Below, one piece after another: positions 6,150 to 7,907 of a stretch of 7,907 bases of DNA. The DNA comes from Marinosulfonomonas sp. Lineage in GTDB: Bacteria; Pseudomonadota; Alphaproteobacteria; Rhodobacterales; Rhodobacteraceae. The notes beneath the pieces are model-generated. The model was not told where the DNA came from and did no database searches. It worked only from the letters and a program-made list of their open reading frames with translations. Numbering within the stretch: the stretch's first letter is position 1; the number at the start of each line of letters is the position of its first letter. A program made the position numbers and the translations under genes. The stretch covers positions 1-7,907 of the forward strand of contig JAHRVD010000262.1 of assembly GCA_019090845.1 (NCBI GenBank), in the 5' to 3' direction.

Positions 6150-7907
6150 TCAGGCCTCTCCCGCGCCAGAAGTAAACTGCAATTTAGCAAGGCGCGCATA
6201 CAGGCCACCTTCGGCAACCAGCGCTTTATGAGTGCCCGATGCAACAATATTACCCTTATCGAAAACCAAAATCCGATCGGCCTTTTTCACGGTTGCAAGC
6301 CGATGCGCCACAATCAAAGTTGTTCGATCGCGCGACATTGCATCAACCGCTTTTTGCACGGCCAATTCGCTTTCCGCATCCAGCGCCGATGTTGCCTCGT
6401 CCAGCAACAATATCTTGGCATCACGCAGGATGGCCCGCGCAATGGCAATGCGTTGTTTCTGACCGCCAGACAGCATTATGCCACGCTCGCCAACATCGCT
6501 GTCATAGCCATCCGGCAAGGCGGTGATAAAGTCATGCGCCGCTGCGGCTTTGGCGGCGGCCTGAACATCGGCGTCACTGGCACCGGGTCGCCCAAAACGG
6601 ATGTTTTCGCGCGCAGTTGTGGCGAAAATAACCGGATCCTGCGGCACCATCGAAATTGCCTGACGAAAATCGCTGCGACGCATTGCGCGCAGATCAATTC
6701 CGTCGATCAGAATGCCGCCCACCTCTGGATCATAAAAACGTTGCAGCAGTTGGATGATCGTCGATTTTCCCGCACCTGAAGGGCCGACCAGCGCAACGGT
6801 TTCGCCGGGCTTTACCTGAAAACTGATACTTTCCAATGCCGCCTGTGCAGGTCGCGAGGGATAGTGAAAAGTCACGTCCTTAAACTTGATTGTTCCACTG
6901 ACGACATCGGGGAATTCTTGCGGGCTCTCTGGGTCTGACACGTCGTCATCGGCGTTCAGCAATTCCACCAGCCGCTCGGTCGCGCCAGCCGCGCGTTGCA
7001 ATTCGCCCCAGATTTCCGACAGCGCGGCAACCGCCCCGGCAACCATAATCGCATAGATCAAAAACTGCACCAGCTCGCCTACGCTCATATCGCCTGTACG
7101 CACGTCGCGCGCGCCAATCCACAACACCCCAACCACGCCTGAGAATATCAACGCAATGACAATCACCGTCATCTTGGCGCGCGTTCCGATCCGCTTGCGA
7201 GCCGCGTCATAACTGCGTTCTGTGGCGTCGGAAAAACTGTCGATACTCGCCTTTTCGTGGGTAAAGGCCTGAACGGTCTGCACCGACAACAATGCTTCGG
7301 ACGCGTTCCCAGACGAGGCCGCAATCCAATCCTGATTTTCCCGACTAAGGGCGCGCAACCGCCGCCCAAGCAGTAAAATCGGCACGATGACCAGCGGCAC
7401 GAGCAGCAGGACAAGTGCGCTCAGTTTTAAGGATGTCAGCAACAATAGCACCAGTCCGCCAACAAAGATCAGCGCATTTCGCAGCGCTATCGAAACCGAC
7501 GAACTGATCACAGACAGGATCAATGTGGTATCCGTTGTGATCCGGCTAAGAACCTCGCCCGTCATGATTTTTTCGTAAAACGCCGGGCTCATGCCAATCA
7601 TCCGCGCAAATACCGCCGTGCGGATATCTGCAACCACCCGTTCACCCAGTCGTGTCACCAGATAATACCGCAGGCCGGTGCCCAGCGCCAACAACCCGGC
7701 GATCACCAGCGCGGCCAAAAAATACTGATCGAGCAACGCATCAGCAGAGCTTGAAAAACCGTCGACAACACGGCGCACCGCAAGCGGCAAGACCAGCGAA
7801 ATTCCCGCTGTCAAAACCAGTGCAAAGCCTGCCGCGAACAGCATCGGTCGATAGGGTAAAACAAAGGGCCAAAGCGCCCTTAACGCGCCAAGCTGTTTGG
7901 ATTTTTC
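6150..7907 (-). CDS. ABC exporter, fused permease-ATPase (MsbA/ABCB-like), start beyond the window
   Basis: The reading frame is open through the right edge, so the gene is partial at its 5' end; 585 residues are visible. The first 21 (KSKQLGALRALWPFVLPYRP and a preceding Glu) look like the usual cytoplasmic lead-in, so few residues are probably missing. An exporter-type membrane domain follows (about six spans), with a coupling-helix region containing YEKIMTGEVLSRITTDT. The ATPase domain is complete. Counted from the in-window Met at 7844, Walker A GPSGAGKST is at 354-362, the Q-loop Gln at 402, signature LSGGQ at 458-462, Walker B ILLLDE at 478-483, D-loop SALD at 486-489 and the switch His at 514. 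All catalytic residues are intact. The protein should work as a homodimer in the inner membrane, exporting a lipid or hydrophobic compound. It resembles the MsbA-related group common in alphaproteobacteria; the substrate is unknown and it need not be the essential lipid A flippase. Confidence 0.93.
   Translation of the reverse strand, partial: EKSKQLGALRALWPFVLPYRPMLFAAGFALVLTAGISLVLPLAVRRVVDGFSSSADALLDQYFLAALVIAGLLALGTGLRYYLVTRLGERVVADIRTAVFARMIGMSPAFYEKIMTGEVLSRITTDTTLILSVISSSVSIALRNALIFVGGLVLLLLTSLKLSALVLLLVPLVIVPILLLGRRLRALSRENQDWIAASSGNASEALLSVQTVQAFTHEKASIDSFSDATERSYDAARKRIGTRAKMTVIVIALIFSGVVGVLWIGARDVRTGDMSVGELVQFLIYAIMVAGAVAALSEIWGELQRAAGATERLVELLNADDDVSDPESPQEFPDVVSGTIKFKDVTFHYPSRPAQAALESISFQVKPGETVALVGPSGAGKSTIIQLLQRFYDPEVGGILIDGIDLRAMRRSDFRQAISMVPQDPVIFATTARENIRFGRPGASDADVQAAAKAAAAHDFITALPDGYDSDVGERGIMLSGGQKQRIAIARAILRDAKILLLDEATSALDAESELAVQKAVDAMSRDRTTLIVAHRLATVKKADRILVFDKGNIVASGTHKALVAEGGLYARLAKLQFTSGAGEA

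Noticed and set aside
6081..6779. A 232-codon open frame on the plus strand
   Set aside because: It overlaps the ATPase domain of the ABC exporter, where all motifs are intact in the other strand, and it has no domain of its own.

Overview
The window looks like a chromosomal segment of an alphaproteobacterium, possibly a marine Rhodobacterales-type organism. This is inferred from the moderate GC content, the gene styles (MsbA-related exporter, roughly 630-residue acyl-CoA synthetase, family III CoA-transferase) and the compact spacing. No sequence match could be run, so the taxonomy is tentative. No tRNA, rRNA, CRISPR array, insertion sequence or phage gene is visible. No gene-free stretch exceeds about 210 bases.

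Layout, left to right. Three minus-strand genes form a likely operon, read from about 2597 down to the left edge. The first is a polytopic membrane protein of transporter type. The second is a cysteine-containing relative of the selenoprotein B subunit of glycine/sarcosine/betaine/D-proline reductases. The third is the N-terminal part of a family III (CaiB/BaiF) CoA-transferase, cut by the window edge. The last two are separated by only 2 bases. Next, a divergent intergenic region (2598-2798) holds overlapping inverted repeats, and a plus-strand gene for a secreted NHL-type beta-propeller follows. A 70-residue membrane protein on the minus strand converges on it, with stops only 4 bases apart. 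A roughly 210-base intergenic region contains a clear intrinsic terminator for the next minus-strand gene, a 632-residue AMP-forming acyl-CoA synthetase. After a 152-base gap comes a minus-strand ABC exporter (fused permease and ATPase) whose start lies beyond the right edge.

How the genes may work together. The acyl-CoA synthetase and the CoA-transferase both point to organic-acid or lipid catabolism through CoA thioesters. The left-hand operon pairs a putative uptake or export protein with an uncharacterised reductase-like protein and a CoA-transferase, which suggests import, activation and conversion of a small organic acid or amino-acid derivative. That pathway is an inference. It is the part of the window most likely to be undescribed, because the classical Grd/Prd enzymes are anaerobic selenoenzymes with a pyruvoyl partner, and no such partner is present here. 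The ABC exporter, the propeller and the small membrane protein have no evident functional link to the rest.
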